Shown: in pieces, positions 1 through 7,486 of the stretch
Position numbering within the stretch: the first letter of the stretch is position 1
Layout of the letters: each line of letters opens with the position of its first letter
Source of the DNA: an uncultured Spirochaetales bacterium
GTDB lineage: Bacteria > Spirochaetota > Spirochaetia > Sphaerochaetales > Sphaerochaetaceae
Direction: 5' to 3'
Length of the DNA stretch: 32,813 nt
NCBI GenBank assembly: GCA_949283235.1
Contig: CASDRY010000146.1
Location: forward strand, 1 to 32,813
The notes under the pieces: model-generated
Seen by the model: only the letters and a program-made list of their open reading frames with translations
The model's database searches: none
What the model was told of the DNA's origin: nothing
Position numbers and translations under genes: made by a program

Positions 1-276
1 CAGCGTATCTGTAAGCTTTATACTGGATGAGATCTCCCATAGCACTCTGACAATTCCTATCCTTTTCTCGTCTAGAATGCTGAGCTGCGAATCCTCTGTC
101 ACCAGGTGTTTCTTCTTAGGGATGAAGTTTCCTTCATCATCTATCTTCCCGACATATTCGAGCGATGTCCCTGCCTGTTTCTTCTCCTTGTTCCACACAT
201 GGGACTTCTGTATATATGCATATTTCCGGCCATTGACTTCGTTGATGTAATAGCCGGTCTTCTCATCTTTCTTCAT
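1..276 (-). CDS. DDE-type (IS4/IS1634-like) transposase, N-terminal part, runs off the window
   Basis: The minus strand is open from an ATG at 276 to the window edge, giving 92 codons of an N-terminus. The protein begins MKKDEKTGYYINEVNGRKYA and continues through a KSHVWNKEKKQ stretch to EYVGKIDDEGNFIPKKK. This layout (a short beta strand, then a WxKEKKQ-type motif, then a GK-D-E-G-x-F/I-P-x-K segment) is what I recall from the start of IS4/IS1634-type DDE transposases. The catalytic DDE part would lie beyond the left edge and cannot be seen. Just upstream of the ATG lies an A+T-rich imperfect palindrome (about 274-295), which could belong to the end of the element, but no terminal inverted repeat can be paired inside the window. 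Family assignment is from memory of the motif pattern and is moderately secure. Confidence 0.6.
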   Translation of the reverse strand, partial: MKKDEKTGYYINEVNGRKYAYIQKSHVWNKEKKQAGTSLEYVGKIDDEGNFIPKKKHLVTEDSQLSILDEKRIGIVRVLWEISSSIKLTDTL

Positions 277-356
277 AGTTATTAATATTACTATGAAAAC
301 AAAGAAACATCAACTGAAACTGCACTAGGATTTCATTAAAATAAAAAGAATTATGA

Positions 357-776
357 GAAATTTGGCTTTTTTACATAGTTAATAAAATAGAATTCAGGTA
401 CAAATCATTAAAATCCTTATCTCAGCCATTTGAGTTGCCAGATTTTTGCATATTGACAGGCAAAAACGGGAGCGGTAAGAGTCATTTGATGGAGGCAATG
501 ACAAACCCAGAGGTGTCACAGGTCTTTTCAAGCAGCAGCATTGCAACTAGCATTAGATATGTGCCATTTAATGGACTTAATCCTAAAATCGAATCCGATT
601 GTCAATATCTAGGATTGACAAACAAAAGAAAGCAAGAATGGAATCAAATTCTTTCTATAAAGAACGAATATATTAATCGGATAAGCAGACTTCAAAATCT
701 TCCAGAAAAGCAGATAATGCAGAGAATTTCTGGAAACGAAAAAAATAAGAAGCAATTTTTTAGACTGCTAAATTAA
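357..776 (+). pseudogene. AAA ATPase with TOPRIM-like tail, N-terminal fragment (split by IS110)
   Basis: The frame is open from 357 to a stop at 774-776. It encodes a typical AAA15/OLD-type N-terminus: KIEFRYKSLKSLSQPFELPD followed by the P-loop LTGKNGSGKSHL (about 466-501). No ATG lies in frame between the upstream stop (354-356) and the P-loop. The only standard start is TTG at 435, which would delete the first beta strand, so the 5' end is either damaged or uses an unusual codon near 375-381. The frame ends with FFRLLN at the left edge of the IS110 element. The rest of the protein (signature, Walker B, H-loop, TOPRIM-like domain) resumes in another frame at 2359. Joining base 770 to 2401 would restore one continuous frame, as expected of a simple insertion, although the exact ends of the element are not proven. 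As it stands, the gene cannot make the full ATPase. Confidence 0.8.
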
Positions 777-784
777 GATGTCCT

Positions 785-1035
785 TAGCTGAGAAGTAAAA
801 GCGATGCTAATCTTCTGGTGACGGCCGGAAGAGGCTGAAGCAAGCCATAGCTTTTTAGTGATGGAGTACAGAATATCTGTAACTACCTCTTTGCTAAAAA
901 TAGGCAGCTTCAGTTCATCGATTACTTATTCAGGGGGACTGGTCAGCGCTAAGCGCAGGCCAGAGCCCAATAATAAAATTGAAGGAGCGTTGCTTACTTC
1001 CACGATGAATGGATCGTTTCTTTCTTGGCTGAATA
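785..1035 (+). ncRNA. candidate bridge RNA of the IS110 element
   Basis: This is the non-coding leader between the left end of the element and the transposase start. It contains several potential hairpins. One at about 813-834 pairs TCTTC with GAAGA and has a GG/CC extension. One at 939-963 (CTGG ... GCGC-TAA-GCGC ... CCAG) forms a strong stem. A short one lies near 1003-1016 (CGAT ... ATCG). IS110-family elements are known to express a structured bridge RNA from such a leader, with loops that pair with target and donor DNA. The frame is open through 858-1055, but a good ribosome binding site only precedes 1056, so this stretch is better read as RNA than protein. The ends of the RNA and its loops are not determined. 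Confidence 0.4.
927..937. repeat. left copy of an 11-bp inverted repeat inside the IS110 element
   Basis: TATTCAGGGGG here is the exact reverse complement of CCCCCTGAATA at 2210-2220, which starts three bases after the transposase stop codon. The two copies bracket the transposase gene. Subterminal inverted repeats are better known from the IS1111 subgroup, whereas the long 5' leader looks like the IS110 subgroup, so the role of this pair is unclear. Confidence 0.6.
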
Positions 1036-1055
1036 CAATCAAAGGAGGCATATCC

Positions 1056-2207
1056 ATGAAAGGAGTGCCAAAGGACATCGGCAGGTTTCATCGCATCATA
1101 GGACTGGATCTCGCAAAGAAGACCTTCAAAGGCTGCATCCTCACTCAGGAGAAGAACTTCGAGGACAGGAAGATCATCACAGGGGCGATGGATCCAGACG
1201 GAAGGATGCATTTCATCACTGAAGTGGCGAAAGATGAGGATCTTATAGCGAAGGAAGGAGGGACATCGTCCTTCAATTTCGCAAGGGAGCTTATGGAATA
1301 CTCGCCTGCATCGGTTGTCGTTCTGAATCCTGGGAAGCTTCATAAGGCTTTTGAAGCCCAGATCAAGACAGACAAGCTTGATGCGGTGAGGATCGCGCAT
1401 TATGTGAGGGATACCAAGGAATCGTCATGGTGCACGGTACAGGTACCTACACAAGAGGAATCGGAGCTGAGGGCGATAATCAATTCCTACAACCTTGCGA
1501 AGAAGGACAGGACGATGAACATAAATAAGCTCCATGCGACGTTCAATCAGAATGGGATCCCTTTCCTCAGGAAGTCCGATCTTCAGAACAATTCAGACAG
1601 GGTCGAGAATATAGCGAAATACCTGAAAGGAATAGCAGTCAATGATGCCTGCATGGTAGAGGCAAGGATAACACTCATAGAATCCCAGATAGAGGAATAT
1701 GTAGCTTTGATGCGGCAGGCTCTCATGAGACATCCGGAGATTTCCCTCGTCTGGCTGTCGCTCCCGGGAATAAGGACCATCGTGGCGGCATCCCTCCTTG
1801 CATATATCGGTGATGGAAGCCGCTTCTATTCCGCCTCGCAGCTCAGGAACTATGTCGGTCTTGTCCCTATGGTGCAGCAGTCAGGTGACTATAATTTCCA
1901 GGGGAATGTCTCATGGAGAGGATGCAAGCCTGTAAGGAAGAACATAATGCAGGGCGCATGGAGCATCGTGAACCTCAAGGCTGCTTGCCCTCTCCGGGAT
2001 GAATGGGACTCCCTTGCAGCAAGGAATAAGAAGGAATCCACGATTGCCGTGCATATTGCCAATAAGATGCTTTCCATAGGATGGATACTTCTCAGGAAGA
2101 AGGAGCTCTATAACGGATTCGGAGACTACAGCAGGCTGAAGAGCAAGCTAAGAGAGGAAAAGCTGAGTGCTATCGATTCCAGCATGTTTCCAGAACTGAA
2201 CGGATAG
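1056..2207 (+). CDS. IS110-family transposase (DEDD-type, bridge-RNA-guided recombinase)
   Basis: The ATG at 1056 is chosen because an excellent Shine-Dalgarno sequence (AAAGGAGG, 1041-1048) precedes it at the right distance; the frame is open back to 858 but without such a site. The product is 383 residues, a normal length. The N-terminal RuvC-like DEDD domain shows IIGLDLAKKTFKGCIL (first Asp near residue 15) and IKTDKLDAVRIAHY, the usual TDxxDA motif. The C-terminal IS116/IS110/IS902 domain carries LPGIRTIVAASLLAYIGDG, LRNYVGLVP and QQSGDY, whose Ser is the expected nucleophile. All key residues look intact, so the enzyme may be active. It acts on the ends of its own element with the guide RNA encoded in its leader. 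The codons look G+C-richer than the interrupted host gene, in keeping with separate arrival. Confidence 0.95.
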   Translation: MKGVPKDIGRFHRIIGLDLAKKTFKGCILTQEKNFEDRKIITGAMDPDGRMHFITEVAKDEDLIAKEGGTSSFNFARELMEYSPASVVVLNPGKLHKAFEAQIKTDKLDAVRIAHYVRDTKESSWCTVQVPTQEESELRAIINSYNLAKKDRTMNINKLHATFNQNGIPFLRKSDLQNNSDRVENIAKYLKGIAVNDACMVEARITLIESQIEEYVALMRQALMRHPEISLVWLSLPGIRTIVAASLLAYIGDGSRFYSASQLRNYVGLVPMVQQSGDYNFQGNVSWRGCKPVRKNIMQGAWSIVNLKAACPLRDEWDSLAARNKKESTIAVHIANKMLSIGWILLRKKELYNGFGDYSRLKSKLREEKLSAIDSSMFPELNG

Positions 2208-2358
2208 CACCCCCTGAATACTTAGCAGGTTCAGGATAACTTCCATCAGTTCTTTGTACAACCCTCATTTCATGCAGGGACGCTTCTTCATGCCTTCTTT
2301 ATGCTATTTTCTTGAGTTTTTTCTATCCATTGATACGCATGAATTTCTAGGTTCTTGA

Positions 2359-3801
2359 ATCACTGTAACCAATTGCAATTTTGTACTTGACAGCTTCGGA
2401 CAAATAAAACTTGCTGACAACAATGTTAACGATATAACTGAAGATTTATTTGAAAAGAATTTTGACATATCCATAACAGATGCTGACGATGTTTTTGCAT
2501 CATCCTTTGCAGCTATTTTTAAACTCTACTATACAAGGATGGATGACAATAGATATCATGAATTTCTAAATAAGGAATATGGCAAATCCTATGCTGTATT
2601 ACGTGAGGATGAGTTCGAAAAGAAATATGGACCCCGCCCTTGGGAATTGATAAATACTATGTTGTCAAATGCTCGCCTTCCGTATCAGGTAAACAATCCT
2701 GAAGGGCAATCAAGGGAATCAGATTTCCATCTTTTCCTTATCGATAAATCTAAAAACATACAAATCCAGGTCAATGATTTATCGACTGGCGAAAAAGTTC
2801 TTATGTCTCTTGCCTTGGCTATATATAATGTTTCCGAAAGCGAGACAAAACCAGATATTCTGCTACTGGATGAACCAGACGCATCATTGCATCCTGAGTA
2901 TTCAAAAGTATTAATTAACGCAATTAGAGAATCCATAGTCCAGTCTGCAGGTGTAAAAACAATTATAACAACACATAATCCTACAACGGTAGCACTTGCA
3001 AATGAAAGCGAAATTTATCAAATGGATAAAGAGCTTGGATATCCTATAAAAATCTCTAAAGAGAATGCCCTGAATTTCCTTACGAAGGATTTAGATAATC
3101 TGAGAGTCTCTGTAGAAAACCGGAGACAAGTTTTTGTAGAGAGTAGTAACGATGTAAGTTATTATGAGAAGGTCTTCAGACTACTTGATACAGAATTTTC
3201 TACACGTCCTGTTTTTCTCGCGCCTCATAATAGGGATGGGGCAAACTGTGAAGATGTGGTTAGTATTGTAAATAAACTCAGATCTTTGGGAAATAATCTG
3301 GTATATGGTCTTATTGATTTTGATAATAAAAACAAAGATTCTGCTTATGTATATGTACTTGGAACCAATCAACGCTATGCAATAGACAATTACATTTTCG
3401 ACCCTATATTTGTAGCATTTCTGTTGATTAGAGAAGGAATCATCAAGACAGTCGAGATTGGGATTGGTACATACTCATTCTCCAACTTGCGAAGTTTACA
3501 CACCAATGAATTGCAGAGTCTAATTGATTATATCTCGATTCAATTAGATTTATTTTCAGCTAATAAAGTTATTTGCCAGACACATAAAGGTCAAGAATAT
3601 CAACTAAGCAAAGAATATCTTGAAATCTATGGACATGACTTGGAAACGAGAATAATGAACAAATGGCCAGCCTTAAACAAGGTGAAAGGGGGGAAACAAC
3701 AAGAAAACATCATGAAGAATTTTGTTCTTGATCGGGTTATTAGTGAATATCCGGAATTTCTCTCAATCGACTTTGTTAACACATTAAATAAGATTGTATG
3801 A
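2359..3801 (+). pseudogene. AAA ATPase with TOPRIM-like (OLD/DUF4435-type) nuclease domain, C-terminal fragment
   Basis: The frame is open from 2359 (after a stop at 2356-2358) to the TGA at 3799-3801; the first ATG is at 2539 and lacks a convincing ribosome site. It continues the ATPase begun at 357. Visible motifs are the ABC-like signature NDLSTGEKVLMSLALA, Walker B DILLLDEPDASLHPEY and the H-loop TTHNPTTVALA. A C-terminal domain follows with VFVESSNDVSYYEKVFRLL (Glu plus Asp of a TOPRIM fold), YGLIDFDNKN (the DxD) and YAIDNYIFDP. The last two resemble the DUF4435/OLD type. This ATPase-plus-TOPRIM combination is known from OLD nucleases and from PARIS, where AriA and AriB are sometimes fused. 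Membership of PARIS specifically is an inference. The neighbours (BrxA, DUF1016, restriction enzyme) support a phage-defence role. The C-terminal half is itself undamaged, which suggests the insertion is recent. Confidence 0.8.
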
Positions 3802-3809
3802 ACAAAAAG

Positions 3810-4032
3810 ATGCACACAAAGATATATCTACCCACCATTGGGACTTAGAATCAACGAAGTCTCAAAAATAACTGAACTTTTCAAAGAAACAGGGAGTTGG
3901 GATAAAGTCCGCTTCTCATATACCGAAACCAACATTTCACAATCAACTAGGAATGCTACGTCCAAGCGATATTTCTCATACATGAAGGGCTTGATTTCCT
4001 CATGGTCTGACGATGAGCTGAACAGCAGGTAG
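3810..4032 (+). pseudogene. BrxA-like (DUF1819) remnant of a BREX locus
   Basis: About 65 codons in the frame from 3838 encode GLRINEVSKITELFKETGSW, then TETNISQSTRNATSKRYFSY and MKGLISSWSDDEL, ending at a stop at 4030-4032. This follows the N-terminal pattern of BrxA: a helix of the type 'EExRKIAELL', a Trp, then 'EN-LxQxRxxxTAKR' and 'LSDEEL'. BrxA is normally about 200 residues, so only the first third is present. An ATG at 3810 reads MHTKIYLPTIGT and would join the fragment by a one-base shift at about 3843-3848, so the start also appears frameshifted. No brxB, brxC, pglX or pglZ is visible nearby. The gene lies immediately after the ATPase/TOPRIM gene. Identification rests on motif resemblance and is only moderately sure. 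Confidence 0.5.
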
Positions 4033-4074
4033 CAATAATGGAATCAATGAATCAGTCATGGGATTCCAATGTGA

Positions 4075-4490
4075 TTGAGGGGGTTCGATTCAGATTTCGA
4101 TGAAGAAAGCTTCAATATCTTCAGAGAGGAAGCAGTCAATGCGGAAATGCTCAAAGGTAAAAACCTTGATAGTCCTGCGAGAAGACTTGAAGAACTTGAG
4201 CTGATTAAGAATGGAAAGCTCACTACTGCTGCCATCCTTCTTTTCCATAGACAACCATCGAAAATAATTTCTGGAGCAAAAGTCGAAATCGGGAAGATGC
4301 GTAATGACGGCGATGTTGTCAGCAAGAAGGAGATAAAAGGCCCCCTTATGCAACTGAGCAGGAGCATCATGGAAATCCTCCAGCTGAAATATCTGTATGC
4401 CCTTATTTCCTAAGATGGCGTTCTAAGAATTGAAAACTTTCCCTATCCTTTCAACGAACTCAGAGAGGCTGTGTTCAACTCTCTTATGCA
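4075..4490 (+). pseudogene. Schlafen/AlbA_2-type ATP-binding protein, internal fragment with a stop codon
   Basis: The frame 4075-4413 encodes FDEESFNIFREEAVNAEML, then LEELELIKNGKLTTAAILLF and a KGPLMQLSRSIMEIL helix. These match the middle of the 'ATP-binding protein / RecG-like' family that begins with an AlbA_2 (Schlafen-type) domain. A TAA at 4411-4413 interrupts it. The same frame then continues with IENFPYPFNELREAVFNSLM up to about 4490, the family's conserved 'YPxxALREAxxNAxxH' motif. After that His the sequence no longer resembles the family. The N-terminal AlbA_2 domain and the C-terminus are absent, so this is a relic with both ends deleted plus a nonsense mutation. Family members act as regulators or nuclease-like defence proteins; no function can be claimed for the remnant. 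Confidence 0.7.
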
Positions 4491-4601
4491 CTTTTTATGT
4501 AAAGTTTACATAATCTGTGAGAGAAACTTATTACGGCATTGTAAAACGGGCTTCCTCTGTTTCATATCACATAAGCAAGAGAGGGGCTGGGAATTCTGTC
4601 A

Positions 4602-5165
4602 TCAGCATACTAGCAAAATCAGAGATACCTGTAAATTCATTGTTTCATTTGTTTTTTTCTTGCTGCTCCAATTATTCACAACCGCTTCCACCTGTGCGAT
4701 CAACTGTTCTTTATCTGGCATATAGAGAACATATCTGGAGGCGAATATGTTGTTTGATAAACCACCCAATGCGTATTCAGCAGCAACGCTATCCTTCTTT
4801 GTACGCAAGATAATGCCGATAGGCGGATTGTCTTCAGGATCATTTACTTCTGATGAATAGTAATTTAGATACATATTTATCTGACCGCCAGCTTCTGGGG
4901 TAAAGCTTTGTGGTTTTCAGCTCAATAAGAACATATGCATGTAGAATTTTATTGTAGAATACCATGTCTACATAGTAATTATGTATTGTTGACTGTTACT
5001 CGCTGTTGAATACTTACAAACATGAAGCCTCGGCAAAGCTCTAACAGGAAGTTTTCAATCTGTGCTACAAGTGTCTTCTCAAGATCGCTCTCCAGCATGG
5101 GTTTTGTCTCAGGCAGTCCAAGGAACTCAAACACATAAGCTTCCAAAACGATTACCATATAAAGT
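4602..5165 (-). pseudogene. DUF1016 / YhcG-like PDDEXK nuclease, C-terminal remnant with two frameshifts
   Basis: Read on the minus strand from about 5165, three frames in turn give consecutive pieces of one DUF1016 protein. The first is YVFEFLGLPETKPMLESDLE with IENFLLELCRGFMFV. After a shift near 4985 comes HNYYVDMVFYNKILHAYVLI followed by ELKTTK. After another shift near 4905 comes PEAGGQINMYLNYYSSEVND, then NPPIGIILRTKKD and YALGGLSNNIFAS. The nuclease core residues (Asp of VDMVFY, Glu and Lys of ELK) are recognisable. The N-terminal half of the family (usually about 330-380 residues in total) is missing: homology stops where the neighbouring ATPase gene ends at 5172. Such proteins occur beside restriction-modification genes. 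This copy cannot be translated intact. Confidence 0.8.
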
Positions 5166-5171
5166 CCACAA

Positions 5172-6329
5172 TCAGATAATCTTCCCGTCCCAAAGCCTAT
5201 CTAGGAATACTTTCCACGGCATTATCCTGATTCCATCCTCTGTTGTTCGTTCAAAGATCTCTCTACATACAATGACGTAATCCTTCACAGCATCCTCATC
5301 CTTGAAAGCCCTGAGTCCCTTGAGTTCCTTGTTTGTAATGTTCTTTGAGGTTTTCACTTCGATGGCAACCTTATGTTCTATGACGAAATCAACTTCATAG
5401 CCTTCACGTGTCCGCCAGAAATAAAGCTCATCGTCAGTCATGTTGTAATCAATATAAGCCTTCAGCTCCATGAAGATGTAGTTCTCGAACATCTTGCCGT
5501 ACTCAGTCATTGTCTCTGATGGAACAGGCATCCTGGCAGCTGCTCTTGCAACTCCGATATCGAAGAAATAGAACTTTGAGGTATTCACAGGTATTCTCTT
5601 AGATCCTTTTCTGTATGGCCTGAGATAGTAGCCGATGAATGTGTCTACAAGTATCTGATACCATTCCTTAATCGTGTCAGCCGACATCCCGATATCCCTG
5701 GATATATTCGAGAAGTTCATCAGCTCAGTGTTCTCGGAAGCTGCAAAGATAAGGAAGTTGCTGAATGCCCCAAGATTACGTCTTTCTCCTTCAGCTGCAA
5801 TTTCATTATCAAGATAGCCTCTGACATAGTTCCTCAGCTGTGTCTGATATGACTTAGACATGAATGCCTTGGGAAGCATCCCCGTAGCAAAGATAGAATC
5901 AAGCTCCGAATTCCTGTCCTTTATCTCCTTCCATACAAGAGGGTGCATCGAAACTATCCCAGCCCTTCCTCCAAGGAGATTGCTTCCGCTTTTCTTTAGC
6001 TTCCTTGCACTTGATCCTGTAAGAAGGAATTGTATATCGCTGTGCGTCATTATATGCTGGATATCGAGAAGCACAGGAGGAAAGAGCTGAACCTCATCGA
6101 CAATGACAAAGCCCTCTGTCTTTCCATTTAGCATCGACCGAAGAAGTATAGGGTTGCGTCGGAACGCATCAAGAGTGTCGCCATCAAGAAAAGTGATTGA
6201 GAGAATGGCCTTCTTCTGAAGCTCGTTCTCTATATAAGATGTCTTTCCCGTCATTCTTGGGCCAAAAAGAAAAAGAGAGCTTTCATCAAGCAAGTCTCCG
6301 ATCTCAAGTGCTCTTCTGATGTATTCCAT
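5172..6329 (-). CDS. AAA ATPase with DUF4143 (AAA_14 family)
   Basis: This intact 385-residue protein starts at an ATG preceded by GAGGT seven bases upstream. The N-terminal AAA_14 domain has a P-loop GPRMTGKTS (residues 23-31) and Walker B FVIVDEVQLFP (Asp78, Glu79). The DUF4143 region occupies roughly residues 165-345 and contains YEVDFVIEHKVAIEVKTSKN, which has the D-ExK arrangement of a restriction-like nuclease fold. The size is typical of this large family, common in anaerobes and often in several copies. Its biological role is not established; toxin-antitoxin, transport-regulation and defence functions have been suggested. It is the only undamaged minus-strand gene in the decaying left block. 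A strong palindrome at 6345-6367, just before its start, may be its own operator. It abuts the DUF1016 relic. Confidence 0.9.
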   Translation of the reverse strand: MEYIRRALEIGDLLDESSLFLFGPRMTGKTSYIENELQKKAILSITFLDGDTLDAFRRNPILLRSMLNGKTEGFVIVDEVQLFPPVLLDIQHIMTHSDIQFLLTGSSARKLKKSGSNLLGGRAGIVSMHPLVWKEIKDRNSELDSIFATGMLPKAFMSKSYQTQLRNYVRGYLDNEIAAEGERRNLGAFSNFLIFAASENTELMNFSNISRDIGMSADTIKEWYQILVDTFIGYYLRPYRKGSKRIPVNTSKFYFFDIGVARAAARMPVPSETMTEYGKMFENYIFMELKAYIDYNMTDDELYFWRTREGYEVDFVIEHKVAIEVKTSKNITNKELKGLRAFKDEDAVKDYVIVCREIFERTTEDGIRIMPWKVFLDRLWDGKII

Positions 6330-6344
6330 ATTGCTACCTCTAGT

Positions 6345-6367
6345 CGGAATTTTATCTGAAAATTCCG
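6345..6367. promoter_or_regulatory. 23-bp palindrome upstream of the AAA/DUF4143 gene
   Basis: CGGAATTTT (6345-6353) and AAAATTCCG (6359-6367) form a perfect 9-bp inverted repeat with a 5-base spacer, flanked by TAGT and ACTA. It lies 16 to 38 bases upstream of the ATPase start codon (6329), where an operator or a 5' UTR hairpin would sit. No T-run follows on either strand, so a terminator is unlikely. The rest of 6330-6561 is A+T-rich and shows nothing else I can support. Confidence 0.45.
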
Positions 6368-6561
6368 AATTAGACTAGGATTTTGTTGATTACTGATTAC
6401 ATCATCTTTTTACAATACTATCCAAATTGCTCCAGTGTAATTCGGAGCACAAAATGAAAACTAAAAAGATGTATTGCACAGAATAAAGCATCAATACACA
6501 AGGATTATCTATTCTCCCATAGACAATCAATTGCTATTCATAATACGTTCACTGCAATCAA

Positions 6562-7482
6562 TTGGAATCTCATACATATCTTGATAACATATTCATATGT
6601 TCACATCATATAGTCTCATGCAACAAGCTAAATATTTTTTATGCCTTGAATTATTTCACTACAAATCCAGATAAACTCATCAAGGCTGAGGAGTTTGTGC
6701 AGAAGGAAATCAAGCATTTTGTCGATTCAACCCTCTCTGAAATCGTCCGAGATTATAATGAGGCATCATATCTATATCCTTTCTGGAAGAATTACCCTCC
6801 TAAAGCAAGAGGAAGAAAGCCAAGAGGAGACCAATTCCCCTGGAGTGAAGTTGGTGAAAAGGTTTTGGGTGCAAAACTTTCCCGATATTTCATCAATCAA
6901 TTTCAAATTAGAGATATTGGATTACCTTCTGGTAGTGATTACAGATTTGTCATCTCTAACGAAAAGATAAAAGAAATCCTCGATATTACCGATAGCCTTT
7001 GGATCTTTATTGATATCAAATCTGATGGGCCAAATGACAATTTTCCTCATGTTGTCCTTTCTCCTAATCAAGTATCTGGATCTGGAAATTGGAATGATAC
7101 AGATGCTGCTTTAACAAACAATGTAATCAGAGCTTGCGGAGAAAGAGCTTCTCATGATTTCCATTGCGCAATGTCTCCGATATATGTTGAACATGAGGGG
7201 ACTATCATTCCTTCGATTCATGTTGTAGTCAAACTTTCCTATATTCAGCTAGCAAAAGAAGACGAAGGTGGTGGACAACCTTTAGATACAATTGCCTCTG
7301 TAGTAATTCCCAATGGAATCCTGCTTACAAGAGCTCCCAATTACCTTAAAGACTGCAAAACATTATTCTACCCTGGAAAAGATGCCAAAATAAAAGACGT
7401 TACAAAATTACGAGCTCGTGTTAGTTTCCAGATTTTAAGAGCATTAGCCTCATGGCGTGTTTTAGAATGGCAGATACATTAA
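6562..7482 (+). CDS. BglI-like type II restriction endonuclease
   Basis: Residues 64-106 (DYNEASYLYPFWKNYPP, then GDQFPWSEVGEKVLGAKLSR) match the corresponding stretch of R.BglI almost word for word as I recall it. BglI cuts GCCNNNNNGGC. The catalytic set is present: LPSGSD with Asp126, and IDIKSDGPND with Asp151 and Lys153, equivalent to BglI Asp116, Asp142 and Lys144. LSPNQVSGSGNW and FYPGKD further on also match. The C-terminus is complete at a length close to BglI. The annotated TTG start (6562) has no ribosome site and gives an N-terminus unlike the family. An ATG at 6618 in the +2 frame reads MQQAKYF and would join ALNYFTTNPDK if one base of the T6 run at 6635-6640 were absent. The gene may therefore carry a one-base frameshift, or the run may be misread. 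No methyltransferase lies nearby. The gene is A+T-rich, consistent with transfer. Confidence 0.88.
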   Translation: MESHTYLDNIFICSHHIVSCNKLNIFYALNYFTTNPDKLIKAEEFVQKEIKHFVDSTLSEIVRDYNEASYLYPFWKNYPPKARGRKPRGDQFPWSEVGEKVLGAKLSRYFINQFQIRDIGLPSGSDYRFVISNEKIKEILDITDSLWIFIDIKSDGPNDNFPHVVLSPNQVSGSGNWNDTDAALTNNVIRACGERASHDFHCAMSPIYVEHEGTIIPSIHVVVKLSYIQLAKEDEGGGQPLDTIASVVIPNGILLTRAPNYLKDCKTLFYPGKDAKIKDVTKLRARVSFQILRALASWRVLEWQIH

Positions 7483-7486
7483 CTCT

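Larger units (their letters stand above)
777..2400 (+). mobile_element. IS110-family insertion sequence
   Basis: An IS110-type transposase gene (1056-2207) is preceded by about 280 bases and followed by about 190 bases of non-coding DNA. The whole block separates two halves of one AAA ATPase gene. Ends are estimated from where the host reading frames break (left near 770-776, right near 2400), not from terminal repeats, which IS110 elements usually lack. An 11-bp inverted repeat lies inside the element (TATTCAGGGGG at 927-937 and CCCCCTGAATA at 2210-2220). The long structured 5' leader fits the IS110 subgroup, in which the bridge RNA is encoded upstream of the transposase. Boundaries are good to about 10-20 bases. 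Confidence 0.85.

Noticed and set aside
858-1055. N-terminal extension of the IS110 transposase
   Set aside because: The frame is open, but the family N-terminus begins at the ATG at 1056, behind a strong AAAGGAGG; the leader is better explained as structured RNA.
4497-4511. Palindrome ATGTAAA-G-TTTACAT as an operator
   Set aside because: It is a perfect 15-base palindrome, but it lies at the ragged end of the AlbA_2 relic with no intact gene downstream in either direction, so chance or a dead site is more likely.
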